From contig OY757011.1 in NCBI GenBank assembly GCA_963580285.1, positions 165,631,406-165,695,405 on the forward strand: a DNA stretch of 64,000 bases, given 5' to 3'. The notes under the pieces are model-generated. The model worked only from the letters and a program-made list of their open reading frames with translations, was not told where the DNA came from and searched no databases. Positions within the stretch are counted from its first letter, which is position 1, and each line of letters opens with the position of its first letter. The position numbers and the translations under genes were made by a program. Source of the stretch: Lucinisca nassula (taxonomy: Eukaryota > Mollusca > Bivalvia > Lucinida > Lucinidae). Shown here one piece after another: positions 31,320 to 43,272 of this stretch.

Positions 31320-31492
31320 CAGATGAAGATTTCTTTTTTAATTTGTCTTGTTTTTAGTTTAAAAATAGGTTATGTGTACCTACAGTCTATGTTTTAGGGC
31401 AAAAATAAGGAAAATATTGTGGACCCCATTTTTCTGTATATTAAGTAGGGTTTACAGTGTAACTCATTTAACGGACTTGTTAACGTGATGAT
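31320..31492. mobile_element. MITE-A variant lacking the palindrome apex
   Basis: AGGTTATGTGTACCTACAGTC joins the outer arms directly. The right end is ACTTGTTAACGTGATG. Confidence 0.65.
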
Positions 31493-31551
31493 CCCAAAGC
31501 TGCAGATGATAATTAGAATGTGGATGTCATGTCATTATGATATCTCACCCG

Positions 31552-31811
31552 TGCGACATAGTGCATTTTTCATATCTCCAAAATGGCTACTTTCCTGATG
31601 AAAATCCTTGATATTTTTGTTATAAATGTTCGAAACATAGGTTGATGGTGCTCGTTAGAACCGCCTCAGTGAGGCGGTTCTAACGAGTACCCACAATCTA
31701 CGTCTTGGAGCAGAAATAATAAAAATACTGTATACTCCCGTAAATCCCAGTGTTCTCTATATAAAGTGGGGTTTAGAGGGCGGTCTTCATTTCACGGATT
31801 GTTCACGTCAT
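31552..31811. mobile_element. MITE-A variant copy
   Basis: The palindrome near 31640-31700 has apex CTCAGTGAG. The right end is TCATTTCACGGATTGTTCAC. It ends about 145 bp beyond the stop codon of the secreted-protein gene. Confidence 0.8.
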
Positions 31812-31955
31812 GTTGGTACAAATAAAAGGAGAAATGTAATGAACTTAATATCAATGAACGCGTTATCAAATGCGGTAAAATGTCCCATTTTGTAGAATAG
31901 AACAATTGAAGAGAAATCCCTCAATCCAACACTGTTAATAGATTAGTTAATACAC

Positions 31956-32513
31956 TCAGCTTTCTAAGTTTGATGGCTTATGAATACAGTGAAACTTGTC
32001 CTTACTCAAATTTTCTATCTTTCCGCCATGAACTTCGAATCTGATATAGTCTATTTCAACACCGTACTTATCAGCGTCAACAATTTCCAGTGAAAGACTG
32101 TGTTTTCCCGCCTTCAAAAAACGCCGTCCCCCAACTGGTCCAGATGACACAAAGTTATTCCAGAGATCACCCCATGCGTAATTCGTAACTGTTTTGAAGG
32201 AACCCAGCGGCTCTCCATCAAGCTTTAAACTTATTTCGTCCCATTCACCATCATTTGAATAACGCACATCTAAAACATCGACAACAGCATTGTCTGTTAA
32301 ATCAAAATTGATGTTTAGCACCTCACCTTTGAAGAGCCAAATTGTCGTGTCGTCCTCAGCATTGTCTCTGAGCTTAAGGCGTTGCTTGAAGTCGTCTCCG
32401 TTCCCTAGGGACTGGCAGTCTACGGTCAGCGGCTTTGGCTTTGGTATAGATGCACAAAAGCACAATACAACAAGACTTGACAACACTAATAAGACAGAAT
32501 GCATTTTGTTCAT
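31956..32513 (-). CDS. Secreted protein with carbohydrate-binding-like domain
   Basis: 185 residues from ATG 32513 (MNKMHSVLL). The longer frame upstream lacks an ATG. Residues 1-22 form a clear signal peptide (VLLVLSSLVVLCFCAS), then a Pro/Lys linker. Residues about 30-175 look like a beta-sandwich: LRDNAEDDTTIWLF, WDEISLKLDGEPLGSF, KAGKHSLSLEIVDADKYGVE and IDYIRFEV. The last strands resemble CBM6/CBM35 and malectin-like modules, where AGKH-x-L and VEIDYIRF repeat. It has two candidate disulphide cysteines (DCQSLG, FHCIHK). No membrane anchor is seen, so it is probably secreted. The upstream TTTCAG/TAAG could be a splice acceptor, so a non-coding first exon is possible. No AATAAA is seen close downstream. 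The sugar ligand is unknown. It is the one well-supported host gene here. Confidence 0.82.
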   Translation of the reverse strand: MNKMHSVLLVLSSLVVLCFCASIPKPKPLTVDCQSLGNGDDFKQRLKLRDNAEDDTTIWLFKGEVLNINFDLTDNAVVDVLDVRYSNDGEWDEISLKLDGEPLGSFKTVTNYAWGDLWNNFVSSGPVGGRRFLKAGKHSLSLEIVDADKYGVEIDYIRFEVHGGKIENLSKDKFHCIHKPSNLES

Positions 32514-33209
32514 TTTTTCTTCTTTAGCCAAAGTGACTTCTTACTGAAATGTTTTCGCCAGTTAGCGACAAAATTTAACTGTTATGTAAAAATAGCCCCT
32601 GAAAGGGTAAATAGTTAACTATAGTTGAACAATATCTTTTCCGTGGTGTAAAACAATGTCATACCAAGCTATTCAGCTTTACGGAGATTGTGCACACTTC
32701 CACAGTATCAGTAAATTTGATATACTTCGACGTTAGTAAAAGCTCCCACTGTCTTGCGCATGAATTTTACCGTCATTTATAAGTGTCAATTCGTTTAATT
32801 GCTCATGCATAGACCAAATCCCTCCTCTTTCTCGCTATAGCTGACGCATTTGCAAACCAAAGGGCGTAAGCTAAACCTACTTTGTCATTCCTTTCAGACG
32901 TAAGTAATTAAAAATGAAATTGCAAGAGTTTGAAAGTAAATAAAACAAAAACAAGAAACCAATAATTTGAAATATTTACATCATTTTTCATGATTAAATA
33001 CATCCTTTATTTGGAAATTCGTATAATTTTGGTTTTTTGAGGGATTTTGAAAAACGTCTTAATAATTCGCTAAATAAACAAACAACTCAGCAGAACGAAA
33101 ATACAAAACACATTTTTAAAACATCTAAAAATGTTATACGTGCATAATGCATGCAGAGATTTCAGTTTCATTTTTAACTTACAATACATAAATTTCTATA
33201 GCATTAATT
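32514..33209. other. Upstream region of the secreted-protein gene
   Basis: Likely promoter side. A possible splice acceptor, TTTCAG (minus), is near 32542. A weak TATTTTTA-like block (minus) is near 32588. Otherwise nothing distinct. Confidence 0.35.
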
Positions 33210-33506
33210 GACGGCCCCCGCCCATAGGGGCTTGAAGAAATATATGGGCTGCATGATGCTTCCACGCAGAGCTGAATCCGGCCCGCACACTAGTACAGGT
33301 AAACCGCTTAGAGGATCTAAGCCTGTCCAGGAACCGCGGTGGGAGGTCCTTGCTTATAATCCCTATTGGTTTCATTTTGCGACAGGGCTTGAGATGTCAT
33401 TTCATCTCAATGTCGGGTAAAAGTCCCACAAAATTGGAAGCAACGTCTCCAAAATGACATTTACAGTGTTGACGGGGACGTTAAACCTCAAATCAAACAA
33501 ACAAAA
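33210..33506 (+). mobile_element. SINE-S copy
   Basis: CGGCCCCCGCCCATAGGGGC to GACGTTAAACCTCAAATCAA and a CAAA tail. Full length, about 297 bp. Confidence 0.92.
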
Positions 33507-33796
33507 TAGCAGTATTTGACTCGGTGGCTTTTCTTTTTCTAAAAACATCGTGAGAGGCTTTAATGTATTCTTTCAGACGCAGAGGAACACTTATTTTTTA
33601 TTTAAGTCCTTTCAGCCCTCTAGATTGATATTGCTTTGGTTGTTTTCTACAGCCCTAACAAGATAATTTCACTTGTTTTGAGCTGTTCGTTAATTAGAGG
33701 TGGTCGAAAAAGGAGTACTTGAATAATCAACCTGACCTGCCGTTGAAGAACTTTGCCCGAGAGAGGCTCAAACCCACAGCAGTAAGAGACCTGATG

Positions 33797-34050
33797 TTTG
33801 ATTTTTTTTATTTGAGGTTTAACGTCCCCGTCAACAGTGTAAAGGTCATTTTAGAGACGTTGCTTCCAATTTTCGGGACTTTTACACGACATTGAGATGA
33901 AATGTCATCTCAAACCCTACCGACCACTGAAACCAATAAGGTTAATAAGCATGAACATTCCGACTCGCACCCCATTGCCTGGGCAGGCTTAGATCTTCTA
34001 AGCGGTTTACCACTACTCGAAGGAAGTGGTCCTACCCTCTATACCACTGA
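33797..34050 (-). mobile_element. SINE-S copy, head lost
   Basis: Reverse copy starting TTTGAGGTTTAACGTCCCCG. It fades after CTAAGCGGTTTACCACTACT. Confidence 0.88.
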
Positions 34051-34070
34051 GGCCCGAGATAAGGCACCTA

Positions 34071-34138
34071 TGCAAAAGTGTAGATCCAGATGAAACGGCT
34101 CGTAACGAGCCATTTCATTAGAATCTGCACTATTTGCA
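34071..34138. repeat. Hairpin-H copy
   Basis: TGCAAAAGTGTAGATCCAGA and TAGAATCTGCACTATTTGCA enclose apex GGCTCGTAACGAGCC. Confidence 0.8.
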
Positions 34139-34274
34139 GGCATGTAAATGATGTTTGCTTTACCCCTGCCAACAAACTGGAATATGTCACATTCAAACTG
34201 GAGTAGTCTCAGGAGCGCAAAATTGTGAGGTTAAATGTATATGCTGGGCTAATTAAATGTGTTTTAAATAAATA

Positions 34275-34500
34275 ATGCTATTTATCATATGACGTCGCGT
34301 CTGAGAGTGTAATAACGCCATGTATTATTTTCGATAATCCACTAGTGGATTAAATATGCAAATTAGCTTGATACGTCCCGTAACGTTACATGTACGACGT
34401 CCTTAACGACGTCGCGTTTACTAATGGCGGAATATTGATATTTTTGTAAACAATCCTAAATAAAATGCGTTTTAAATGTCATATGATAAATAAAATCTTG
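34275..34500. repeat. Inverted pair next to Foldback-M copy 2
   Basis: ATTTATCATATGACGTCGCG (34282) is matched by ATGTCATATGATAAAT (34476). The centre holds CACTAGTGGATT. It is probably an unrelated short foldback. Confidence 0.55.
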
Positions 34501-34505
34501 CATTC

Positions 34506-34625
34506 GTGCTCATGTATTATTTAATTTATTAAACTCGTTGAGGAAAATGGATAAAATGCTCGGCAAGCCTCGCATTTTATCCCTTTTCCTCAACTCGTTT
34601 AATAAATTCAATAATACATGAGCAC
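34506..34625. repeat. Foldback-M copy 2
   Basis: GTGCTCATGTATTATT, AATTTATTAAACTCGTTGAG, GAAAA and GGATAAAATGC are mirrored on the right. The apex is CTCGGCAAGCCTCG. The stem is about 52 bp. Confidence 0.9.
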
Positions 34626-35024
34626 TCATGTTAGATCCTATATATATTCGATGAAATCATTTGTTTGAAAGGTATCAACATTGGGATAAATTCTTGCTCC
34701 ACTTAGATGCAACAGTCGCGACAGAAGTGTGTTAAAAAGGTAAACCTTCGCAAATAGAGTTTTGAGTTTAAGTCCAGTCGTTTAAAAGTTAGGGGGAAAA
34801 GTAAAGATCTAAAACAGATATACGTATTTTCCAGTGATCTACACCCAGCCTCAATTGAGAGATAGTTTCTGCAATATGGGCTTATGAACAGAGGCTTATT
34901 GACGCAAGTACGAGGCCGACGGAAAAGATAAGAAAAACAGGGTCAGTCATTTTTTTCATGAGGGGCTCTCTTATGATTATGAAGTAAACGCACTTGACCT
35001 TTACAGAAGACCACAGATTGATGC
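34626..35024. other. Spacer, nothing recognised
   Basis: No supported feature. Confidence 0.5.
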
Positions 35025-35137
35025 TATTCTTCTAATATTTCCCAGAAAACAGGACTTGATATCTCATGCAAATTGTCATCCATAGGAGACAACTTGCATG
35101 AATTGTCAAATCCTGTTTTCTGGGAAATATTAGAAGA
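35025..35137. repeat. Hairpin-K copy 3
   Basis: The longest stem of the family, about 50 bp: TTCTTCTAATATTTCCCAGA and AAACAGGACTTGA outside, ATGCAAATTGTC inside, closing on ATCCATAGGA. Confidence 0.9.
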
Positions 35138-35220
35138 AAATATTTCAAAATATCATCATGTCATCTGTTGAAAAAAATCTTGCATGCAGAATGTAACACT
35201 GGAATCAACACAACGCTTCA

Positions 35221-35371
35221 TCCCAGCAGGCACACGTCGCTAAGGCAACGTCAAATCAACGTTGGTGCAACGTCACGACGTTGCACCGACGTAGATGTGA
35301 CGTTGCATAAACGTCATGACCTTAAACCGACGTTGATGTGACGTCACAATTACGTCATGTGCCTGCTGGGA
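35221..35371. mobile_element. Palindrome-L copy 2
   Basis: TCCCAGCAGGCACACGTCGC to GTCATGTGCCTGCTGGGA are inverted ends. The body is GCAACGTCACGACGTTGC and related palindromes. It sits in the same order after a Hairpin-K as at 15.5 kb but in inverse orientation. Confidence 0.88.
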
Positions 35372-36692
35372 TATATCAATCAACAAAGAGGGTTAAACTC
35401 TTCTTTTGATCTAATCGACTGTACAAAAGTCAACCAAGGGCGAGAATTGTGGCCACGTGCGATCTATTTCAGTCCCCTCCCCCCATCCCCCAGTCAAAAA
35501 ACAAAACAAAAAAAAAACAACATTTTACTGGCCGTTCAAAGGAGTGTTGTGATTTATTATTACTATAGCTCGTCTTTGCATGGTATCTTTATATCTGTTT
35601 ATATTGAATAGCCATTTGGCCAGTTTGTGGGAAAGTCACTGACCTTTTGAGTTTCCGCTGGTGGCGTTGGTGTTTCTTTCCTTTCCTTTTGGTGTCTTGT
35701 ATGGGTTGTATCGATTCCTGATCATTGCTTTCACTTCTATTAAGTTGAAAAATGCAAAAACTATCATGAAACTTACCATTCGTGAAAAAATAATAGTAAA
35801 AGATAACAAAGCGGTTAAATGGGTCGTGTCGTGAGAGAATTTGTTTTGATTAATGTGTTTGCACCATGTATTGCACACTATCTCTAGTTTCTATACTGTT
35901 TCTAGACTTTTGCTCTGCAGGTCTGTCCCTTACCCGGTCGCAAAATACCGAGGCTTTGATATAAACTGGTTTCTGAGATGGTGGTTTCAAATGGTTTCTG
36001 AGATGGTTTCAGTAATAGTTTTTTTTTTTTTTTTTGTATTTTGTTGTTGTTATTTTTTGTTTCGAAAATGGGCTTACTCATTTGCCCACCGGGAGAGAAA
36101 CAATATGGGCCAGCTAAGTTTTCATAGCGTACCTATATGTTAAAAGAGGAAAAAAAAACTATGTGCGACAAGGACATCTACCGTCTGTGTCGTGAGAGTT
36201 TTCGCAGTTCCTCATCAGCCATACCTGTTTCATGTAGAAGATATTCAGTTATACGTTTTAGCTTAAAAATATCAATTTCGATAACTATTTTCATTCATCT
36301 TGTTTTATTGCTGATGATTTGTTCGTAGATAGGTTTCTCACCTTTATGTTTTATGTGGCGTAACCACTGTCAATTAATTAGTAGTTTATGGTAGTTTTAT
36401 TGTTTTACAAACCTTGCCTAATTTGCTGGTTTCCCTCATGTGGTTCAGTCATCATGGTATGACAAAAACGTACACATGATGGATGGTCCAATCCCTGTGC
36501 ACTATATTTAGTATATGGCAGTTGTTTGATCTTTGATCTTCCCATACCAAGTCCAGTCAATAAGGTGTGAGGTTTGACACAATATATTACGTCAATTACG
36601 GGTCTCTTTCAAGTACTCTGAATTGTTCGCTAATTGTGGTAACACGAAATTATTTTTGTTTTAAGACGTGTTATAGTATCAACATCTTGGTG
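35372..36692. other. Mixed spacer with a Repeat-N fragment
   Basis: 35565-35760 carries GCCATTTGGCCAGTTTGTGG, GGTGTTTCTTTCC and TTGTATCGATTCCTGATCAT, part of Repeat-N. A T tract is at 36020-36036. Nothing else is recognised. Confidence 0.5.
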
Positions 36693-36972
36693 GGCCCCGC
36701 CAATAGGGGCTCGAAAAAATAGATTGGGTGCATGGTGCTGAAACTGACTGACCGGACATGAGCACTGGTAAACCTCTTAGAAGGACTAAGCCTGCCCCGA
36801 ACAAAGTGGTGTGAGTCGGACCATCCAATGCATATAAGCCCTACTGGTTTCATGGGCGGTAGGGCTTGAGATGTTATTTTATCTCAATGTCGGATAAGCG
36901 TCCCAAAATTTTGGAAGCAACGTCACCAAAATGACTGAATAGTGTTGACGGGGACGTTAAACCTCAGATCAA
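36693..36972 (+). mobile_element. SINE-S copy
   Basis: GGCCCCGCCAATAGGGGCTC to GACGTTAAACCTCAGATCAA. Confidence 0.9.
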
Positions 36973-38155
36973 CATCCTGGTTCTGATTATCTGTATACAG
37001 AAACTGACTCTGAGTTCAATTGCCGCAATCGACTATAATCCATAGACTGTTGAGAATGTATCTTTCGGCACCGGGGATATCCAACTGATACTGCAATTTG
37101 CAGCAGGTAAGGCATTCTCTTTCCTCGTTCTCTCCTTTCCCAAAGGGATGTAACTCAGATATTATACGTCCGATTTGACCCATTTTCTAACTCGTCCGAG
37201 ATTTAATGCAAGTTATTGTTATCTGCTAGTTTCATTAAAGTTCGACAAAACATGAAGAAGCTACGCTGTTCACTAGGTCAAAAACGGCCATTTTTGAGAA
37301 TCAAGCGGACAGTAAAGTAGAAGTAAAACAAAGATCAGGAATTGATACAATTAACTTACTCCACCCATAAAAGACACCAAAGGGAAAGAAATACAAACAT
37401 TAAGCGACAAGACCATAATGGAAACCTAAACAAAGGAAGGCCATAAGGACAGTTACTTTCCCACAAAATGGCCATATGGCCATCCAAAATAAAAAGACAA
37501 AAGTGATACACACAGTAAGTAACAAACAACAACATAAATAAATCGCCACAGAAGAGCCGCCCTGGAACGGTCAGTGGAAGATTTCCACTGGGGGGCTTAA
37601 ATCGATTTTACGTGGCCACAATCCTCGCCCCCACTTCCGTCGCGATTTAGACAAATAATTTGTTCAGCCCGCACGAAGGCCCCCTAACCCACCAGCGCAA
37701 CATCCCCGTGAACACAAAAACCAAAGAACCACAGAGGCGAGACAACGGTGAGGACTCGACAGCAAGAAACCACTGAAACGCTGGAGCAAAAGAAAACCAA
37801 CAGCCAGACTATGCTATTGTTCGTCCGATGAGACCCATTTCATTTTCGAACTCCTCCGAGATTTTATTCATGTCATTGCTATCTGCAAGTTGAATGAAGA
37901 TCAAGCAAAACAATGAAGAAGCTACGCTTTTCACAAGCATTTTCGCATAGTAAGCCTATAGGACCTATCAGTTGCCATAGCAACCAAAGTTCTTGAGAAA
38001 TCCCCCACCAAAGACTTGCTACAAATAAAATTTGGCTGACATCTGCTTGCAGGCTGCAGAGATGTTCAAGTTTGAAAGTGTGGACGACGGACGGCGGAGG
38101 CTTCCGTCCTTTAAGTTCCCCCGGAATCTTCGGCTCAGGTGAGCTAAAAGCTTGT
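36973..38155 (+). repeat. Repeat block split by Repeat-N
   Basis: The units AACTCGTCCGAGATTTAATG (37191) and AACTCCTCCGAGATTTTATT (37848) belong together. Between them lies a Repeat-N copy, about 37320-37820 (AAATGGCCATATGGCC; CGATTTTACGTGGCCACAAT; TCGCGATTTAGACAAATAAT). The block ends CCCCCGGAATCTTCGGCTCA and GGTGAGCTAAAA, the same end as the block closing at 51428. Confidence 0.65.
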
Positions 38156-39212
38156 CATTCTCAAAAACCACAAGGTCATTTGTAACTAAGTTTCAAGGGA
38201 CAAATATGAAAATTATGTATATGAGTTTGATCAATATGGCCGCCATGCCAATATATTGTTAAACACGCTTCAAAATTATTGGGCTCATTGTCTGTAGCAC
38301 TGGGGTCATTGGTCCATCATGGATTGTGCAAATGATGACTCTGACTTGACCCAATTTACTTCAAAGTCATATTTGACGGTAATGCTTTTGTACGGAAAAA
38401 GAGGAAATTGTTATTTTTGTGGAAACTATTGATGCCTGTGAACTTGAGGTTTGTATGTACAATCAACTAAATGAATAAAGGAAGCTACAACAGTAGCGAT
38501 GGTCAAGGCCACTCCTTGGCCTTGGAGCAAGGTCATTCATATATTAAAATTAAAACTTAATATTTATTAAAACATCTCAAGGCAAACTGAAGTTAAATCT
38601 CATATGAAGCTTTTCTGGGCTTGAACTTCAGGAAATGAACTTTTGTTCAGTTTGTCTAGGGTACATGACTAAGATGGCTGCTACATGGCCTTATTTGAAA
38701 AAAAATCTTCTCTAGAGCGCAGTGAGCCAATTGACTTGAAACTTTGAATGTAGCAGTGGGGACTCCAGTCCAAATGACGAGTCTGTATTGATTTGACCCA
38801 TTTTACGCCAAGATAAATTTGGATCACTTACAATTTGAATGGGAAAAAGTGGAAGTTGTTATTTTTTCGAAAACTGTTATAGCCTGTGAACTTCAATGGT
38901 ATATGCAATCCGTTAAACGAGTTAATGAAGCTTCATGGGTATCAAGCGTCAGTGTTACTTATTGGTCTTTGTCCAAGATCACTCTTGTATGAAAACAAAC
39001 ATTTAAACAACAGCTGGCCAAATATAAGCCAACTTTCATAGGAAGTCCTTATGGGATGGTCAGTTTGTTTAGGTCACTTAACCATGATGGCCTCCATGGT
39101 TAAAGCCCTTCAAACATCTTCTCAGAAACCAAATGACGCCATCTATTCACTACACTCAGGTGAGCGGTTCAGGACGATAGGTCCTCTGGTTTTAAATATG
39201 AACAGTTTATTT
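38156..39212 (+). repeat. Degenerate tandem repeat, about 400 bp units
   Basis: Two to three worn units share GGAAGTTGTTATTTTT, GAAACT-TTATAGCCTGTGAAC, AATGAAGCTTCA and CAGTTTG-TTAGGT. No gene. Confidence 0.55.
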
Positions 39213-39282
39213 TGTTTGTTGGATTTGAGGTTTAACGTCCCCGTCAACACTGTAAAGGTCATTTTAGTGACGTTGCTTCCAA
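39213..39282 (-). mobile_element. SINE-S tail fragment
   Basis: TTTGAGGTTTAACGTCCCCG to GACGTTGCTTCCAA only. Confidence 0.85.
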
Positions 39283-39589
39283 AAATATGAAAAGTACGAA
39301 GATTTGTTTTTGGTTTTGGTTTTACGATCTTTTCAAGATTATTTCACTTATATCGAGCCGATCGTTAATCAGAGTTGGGCAAAAGCTGGAGTATCCGGAG
39401 CAAAAACCACTCGACTTTCCGTTTCAGAACTTGCCGTTCCACATGTAACCTGAGCTTGGTTCGAACCCAGCGATGAGAGACCTAATGATTATGAGTCAGC
39501 GCTCTTACCCACAAGGAAGAGTGAAAACTAGCTCCTTTACAATAAGTTGGCGGAGCTTCTACACAAGAGATTCATGATGGACCTGAATC

Positions 39590-41850
39590 GCTCACCCGAG
39601 TCATGACTAAACTTTGCAATAATACCATCAAGACAAAACTTCTGGTAAAGTTTCATGAAGATTGAAGCAATAGGTGTGCTTCTAGAAGGTGAACAAGGCA
39701 TTAAAGCAATTTGACCTAGTGATCTAGTTTTCGATCAGACTTGACTCATATTCCAAACTGACTGAGATATCATCAAGACAAATATTCTGGTAATGTTTGA
39801 TGAAGACTGAAGCAAAACTTTGGCCTCTAGAGGGTTAACAAGGTTTTATAGAAATTTGACCTAGTAACCTAGTTTTTGATCTGACATGATCCATATTCAA
39901 ACTGGACCGAGATGGCATCAAGACTAACATTCTGATATTTTTTATGACGATTGAAACAAAACTGTGGCCACTGGAGCGTGAACAAGGTTTTCAAGCAATC
40001 TGACATAGTGACCTAGTTTTGATCCGACATGACCCATATTTGAACTTGACTTAGATATCATGAGGACGAACATTCTGGTAAAGTTTCATAAAGACTGCAG
40101 CAAATATGTGGCTTCTAGAGGGCGAACAAGGTTTTAAAGAAATTTGACTTTTTTATCTAGCTTTTGACCCGAAATGACACTTATTGCCATTTTTCATCAA
40201 GGCAAACATTCTGGTAATGTTTCATGAAGATCATAGCAAAACTTTGTGGCCTCTAGAGGATGAACCAGGTTTTAAATAAATGTGCCCTTGTAACCAAGTG
40301 TTTCACTGACATGACCTATGTTCGAACTTTATTGACATATTATCAGGACAAACGTTCTGGTAAAGTTTCATGATGATTGAAGCAAAACTGTGGCCTCTAG
40401 ATGGTGAAAAAGGTTTAAATAAATTTGACACAGTGACCTAGTTTCTGACCCAATTTGACCCATATTCGAACCTAGTTGAGATAGTATCAAGACAAACATT
40501 CTGGTAATGTTTCGTGAAGATTGAAGCAAATCTGTGGTCTCTAGAGGCTGAAAAAATGTTTTACAGCAATTTGACCTTTTGACCTAGTTCTTGACCCGAC
40601 ATGACCCATATTCAAAAGTAACCGAGCCATCATCAAGACAAACATTCTGGCAAAGTTTTATGAAGATTTTAGCAAAACTGTTGCCGCCAGAATCAGGACT
40701 AACCATAATTTCCATGACGATTGAAGCAAAACTGTAGTCTCTGGAGGGCGAGCAAGGTTTTAAAGAACTTTGACCTTTGACTGCTAACCTAGTTTCTGAC
40801 CCGACATAACCAATGTCAAAACTTGGCTGCGATATAAACAAGTCAAACACTCTGGTAAAGTTTCATGAAGATTGAAGCAAAACTATGGCCCCAGAGAGTG
40901 GTCAATGTTTTAAAGCAATTTGACCTAGTGACCTTGTTTTTGGCCCGACATGACGCCTATTCAAACTTTGCCGATGTATAAGCAGGAAAAAACATTTTGG
41001 TATAGTTTCACGAAGATTGAATCAAAAATATGGTCAGAGGGATGAACAAGTATTTAAAGAAAATTGACCTAGTGACCTAGATTTTGACCGACATCACCCA
41101 TATTCGAACTTGACCTAAATATCAACAAGACAAACATTTTTTGGCCTCTAGATTGAGGACAACGTTTTTAAGAAATGTGACATAGTGACCTAGTTTCTGA
41201 AGCGCCGTTACCTATGTTCAAACCTGACCGTGATATCCTCAAGGCAACCATTCTGGTAAACGTTCATGAAGATTAAAGCAAAACTGTGGCCTCTAGCGTG
41301 AGAACAAGGTTTTAAATAAAATTGACCTAGTGACCTAGTTTTTATATGACATGAAATGACCCACATTCGAACTTGGCCGCGATATCATCAAAGAAAACAT
41401 TCTGGTAGTTTCATGAAGACTGAAGCAAAACTGTGGCCTCTAGATTTTGAAAAGGTTTTAAAGGAATTTGCACTAGTGACCTAGCATATGACCCGCCGAA
41501 CTTAACCGAGATATCATCTAGACAAACATTCTGTTATAGTTTCTAAAGTGTGAACTAGATTTTAAAGAAAATTGACCTAATGGCTTGTTTTCGACCCGAC
41601 ATGACCCATATATGATCTTGCAAGTCAAATATTCTGGTAAGGTTTCATGAAGATTGAAGGAAAAATATGGCCTCTAGAGAATGAACAAGGTTTTAAAGAA
41701 ATATGACCTAGTGACCTAGTTTTTGACCCGACATGAGCCATATTCAACCTTGTTCCAGAGATAATCAAGACAAACAATCTGGTAATGTTTCATGGAGACT
41801 GAAGCAAAACTGTTGCCTCTGTAGGGTGAACAAGTTTAATGTTGACGACG
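39590..41850 (+). repeat. Satellite, about 145-bp units
   Basis: About 15 diverged units with GACCTAGTGACCTAGTTTTT, GACCCGACATGACCCATATT, ATATCATCAAGACAAACATT, CTGGTAAAGTTTCATGAAGA and GCAAAACTGTGGCCTCTAGA. Some units are shortened (about 41500-41600). Non-coding. Confidence 0.92.
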
Positions 41851-41964
41851 CACGACTAACGTCGCACTATGCACGTACGAGGGTAAAACGCCGGAAAACG
41901 TGGCAAAGAGATAAAATATCGAATTATACAGCAGTTACATATACAACAACGCTGCGATTTTAAA

Positions 41965-42281
41965 GGTTTACATGTTTGTTTGTTTGTATTGGAGTTTAAC
42001 GGCTCAGTCAACACTATTTTGTGTCATTTTGAGCTGGTCAGTTTACCTATCTACACGTTTCCTGGGCAGGCTTTATACGTAAGCGGTAACCAGTACAATG
42101 CACATTCTTTCGCCAGAAACTAACAACTGCCATTCTTGAATCAGCGGAAGGGAGAGAATGACCGTAGAAAAGATTTCATCATCAATCTCCACGAAAGAAT
42201 GTTGCCGACCCACGCAGGAATCGAACCCGCGTCCTCCTGATCACCAGTCAGACGCGCCTCCGACTGAACTACAGAGGAATA
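41965..42281 (-). mobile_element. tRNA-derived SINE
   Basis: On the minus strand the head (42281 downward) reads TGTAGTTCAGTCGGAGGCGC, an A-box-like part, then CTGGTGATCAG with anticodon GGT (Thr-like), then GGGTTCGATTCCTGCG, a good B box. The acceptor strands do not pair, so it is a SINE head, not a tRNA gene. The tail near 41975-42005 is CGTTAAACTCCAATACAAAC and CAAA repeats. Confidence 0.85.
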
Positions 42282-42599
42282 GATCATGAACGCTTTTTAT
42301 GTTAGAGCGTGTGTGCCACAAATATGTGTCAGAAAAAAAATATTGCGAGGATTCTTGCGCATAATCAAATCACTGATAGTATTGGAGTACCGATTTTTTG
42401 TGACTGTAGGCTAAAAACTGGTCCTGTTCGAATCCGAGAGTTGCGGATTGCGTTCTTTGTATCATATTCAACCCATAAGGTGCATAGCGTCTCAAAACGG
42501 GACACCGGTAGTCAAATGTTTGATCAGAAGCCGCTCAACGCGGTGTTTGTTCAGATTATACGCTGTTTTGCTTAGAGTCCATAAATCTTATACTATTTA

Positions 42600-42742
42600 C
42601 ATCATTTTGAAGACGTTGCTGCTAATTTTGTGGGACTTTTATCCGATATTGAGATGAAAAGACATCTCAATCACCGCCGCCCAATGAAAATGCATCAACG
42701 GTCCAACTCAGACAGGCTAAGACCTTCTGAGCGGTTTATCAG
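42600..42742 (-). mobile_element. SINE-S fragment
   Basis: TTTTGTGGGACTTTTATCCG, GAGATGAAAAGACATCTCAA and CTGAGCGGTTTATCAG. Both ends are worn. Confidence 0.75.
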
Positions 42743-43024
42743 ATCTGGTGCTGCCAGCATTCCTAGGGTACTGCCAGCATTCCAACAGATGACCTAATCC
42801 CCCCAATTAGGAGTGGCAGAAAGCATTACTCTTTGACATTTTAGGTACCCTATACATGAACTGGCGTCTACAGGGGATCCTTCTTCCCTCAGGCAATAAG
42901 AGATCGAAATGCCCTACCAGATTCGGTTATCACACAAAGGATGATGTAGCTAAGTTTACTTCTTTGGCGAGAGCTAGGGACTAACTACCTTTTTCACAGG
43001 TCCTGGTCAATGAATGACGTGTCA

Positions 43025-43112
43025 CCAGCGACGATTCAGATCCGCTTTCGGTTTTAGCTCTGCGTGGAAGTACCATGCAGCCCAACCTATTTCTCCAAGC
43101 CCCGGTGGGCGG
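43025..43112 (-). mobile_element. SINE-S head fragment
   Basis: TTTTAGCTCTGCGTGGAAGT to AGCCCCGGTGGGCGGAGCCG. Confidence 0.75.
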
Positions 43113-43272
43113 AGCCGTCAACATAACAAATCCGATTCGCCTAAAACTGGAAACGGAGTTGTCTAAAGCTGTTATGAGAAAGCTTCGGTGTGTCATATAA
43201 GTGTTTAACTTGATTGCTCAGCGAAACAACATGGACAACAGCAGTGAAGCTGCATGCAATAATCTGAGTTTT

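Noticed and set aside
42195..42281. A true tRNA-Thr gene on the minus strand
   Set aside because: The A and B boxes are good but the acceptor strands do not pair, and a SINE body with a CAAA tail follows.
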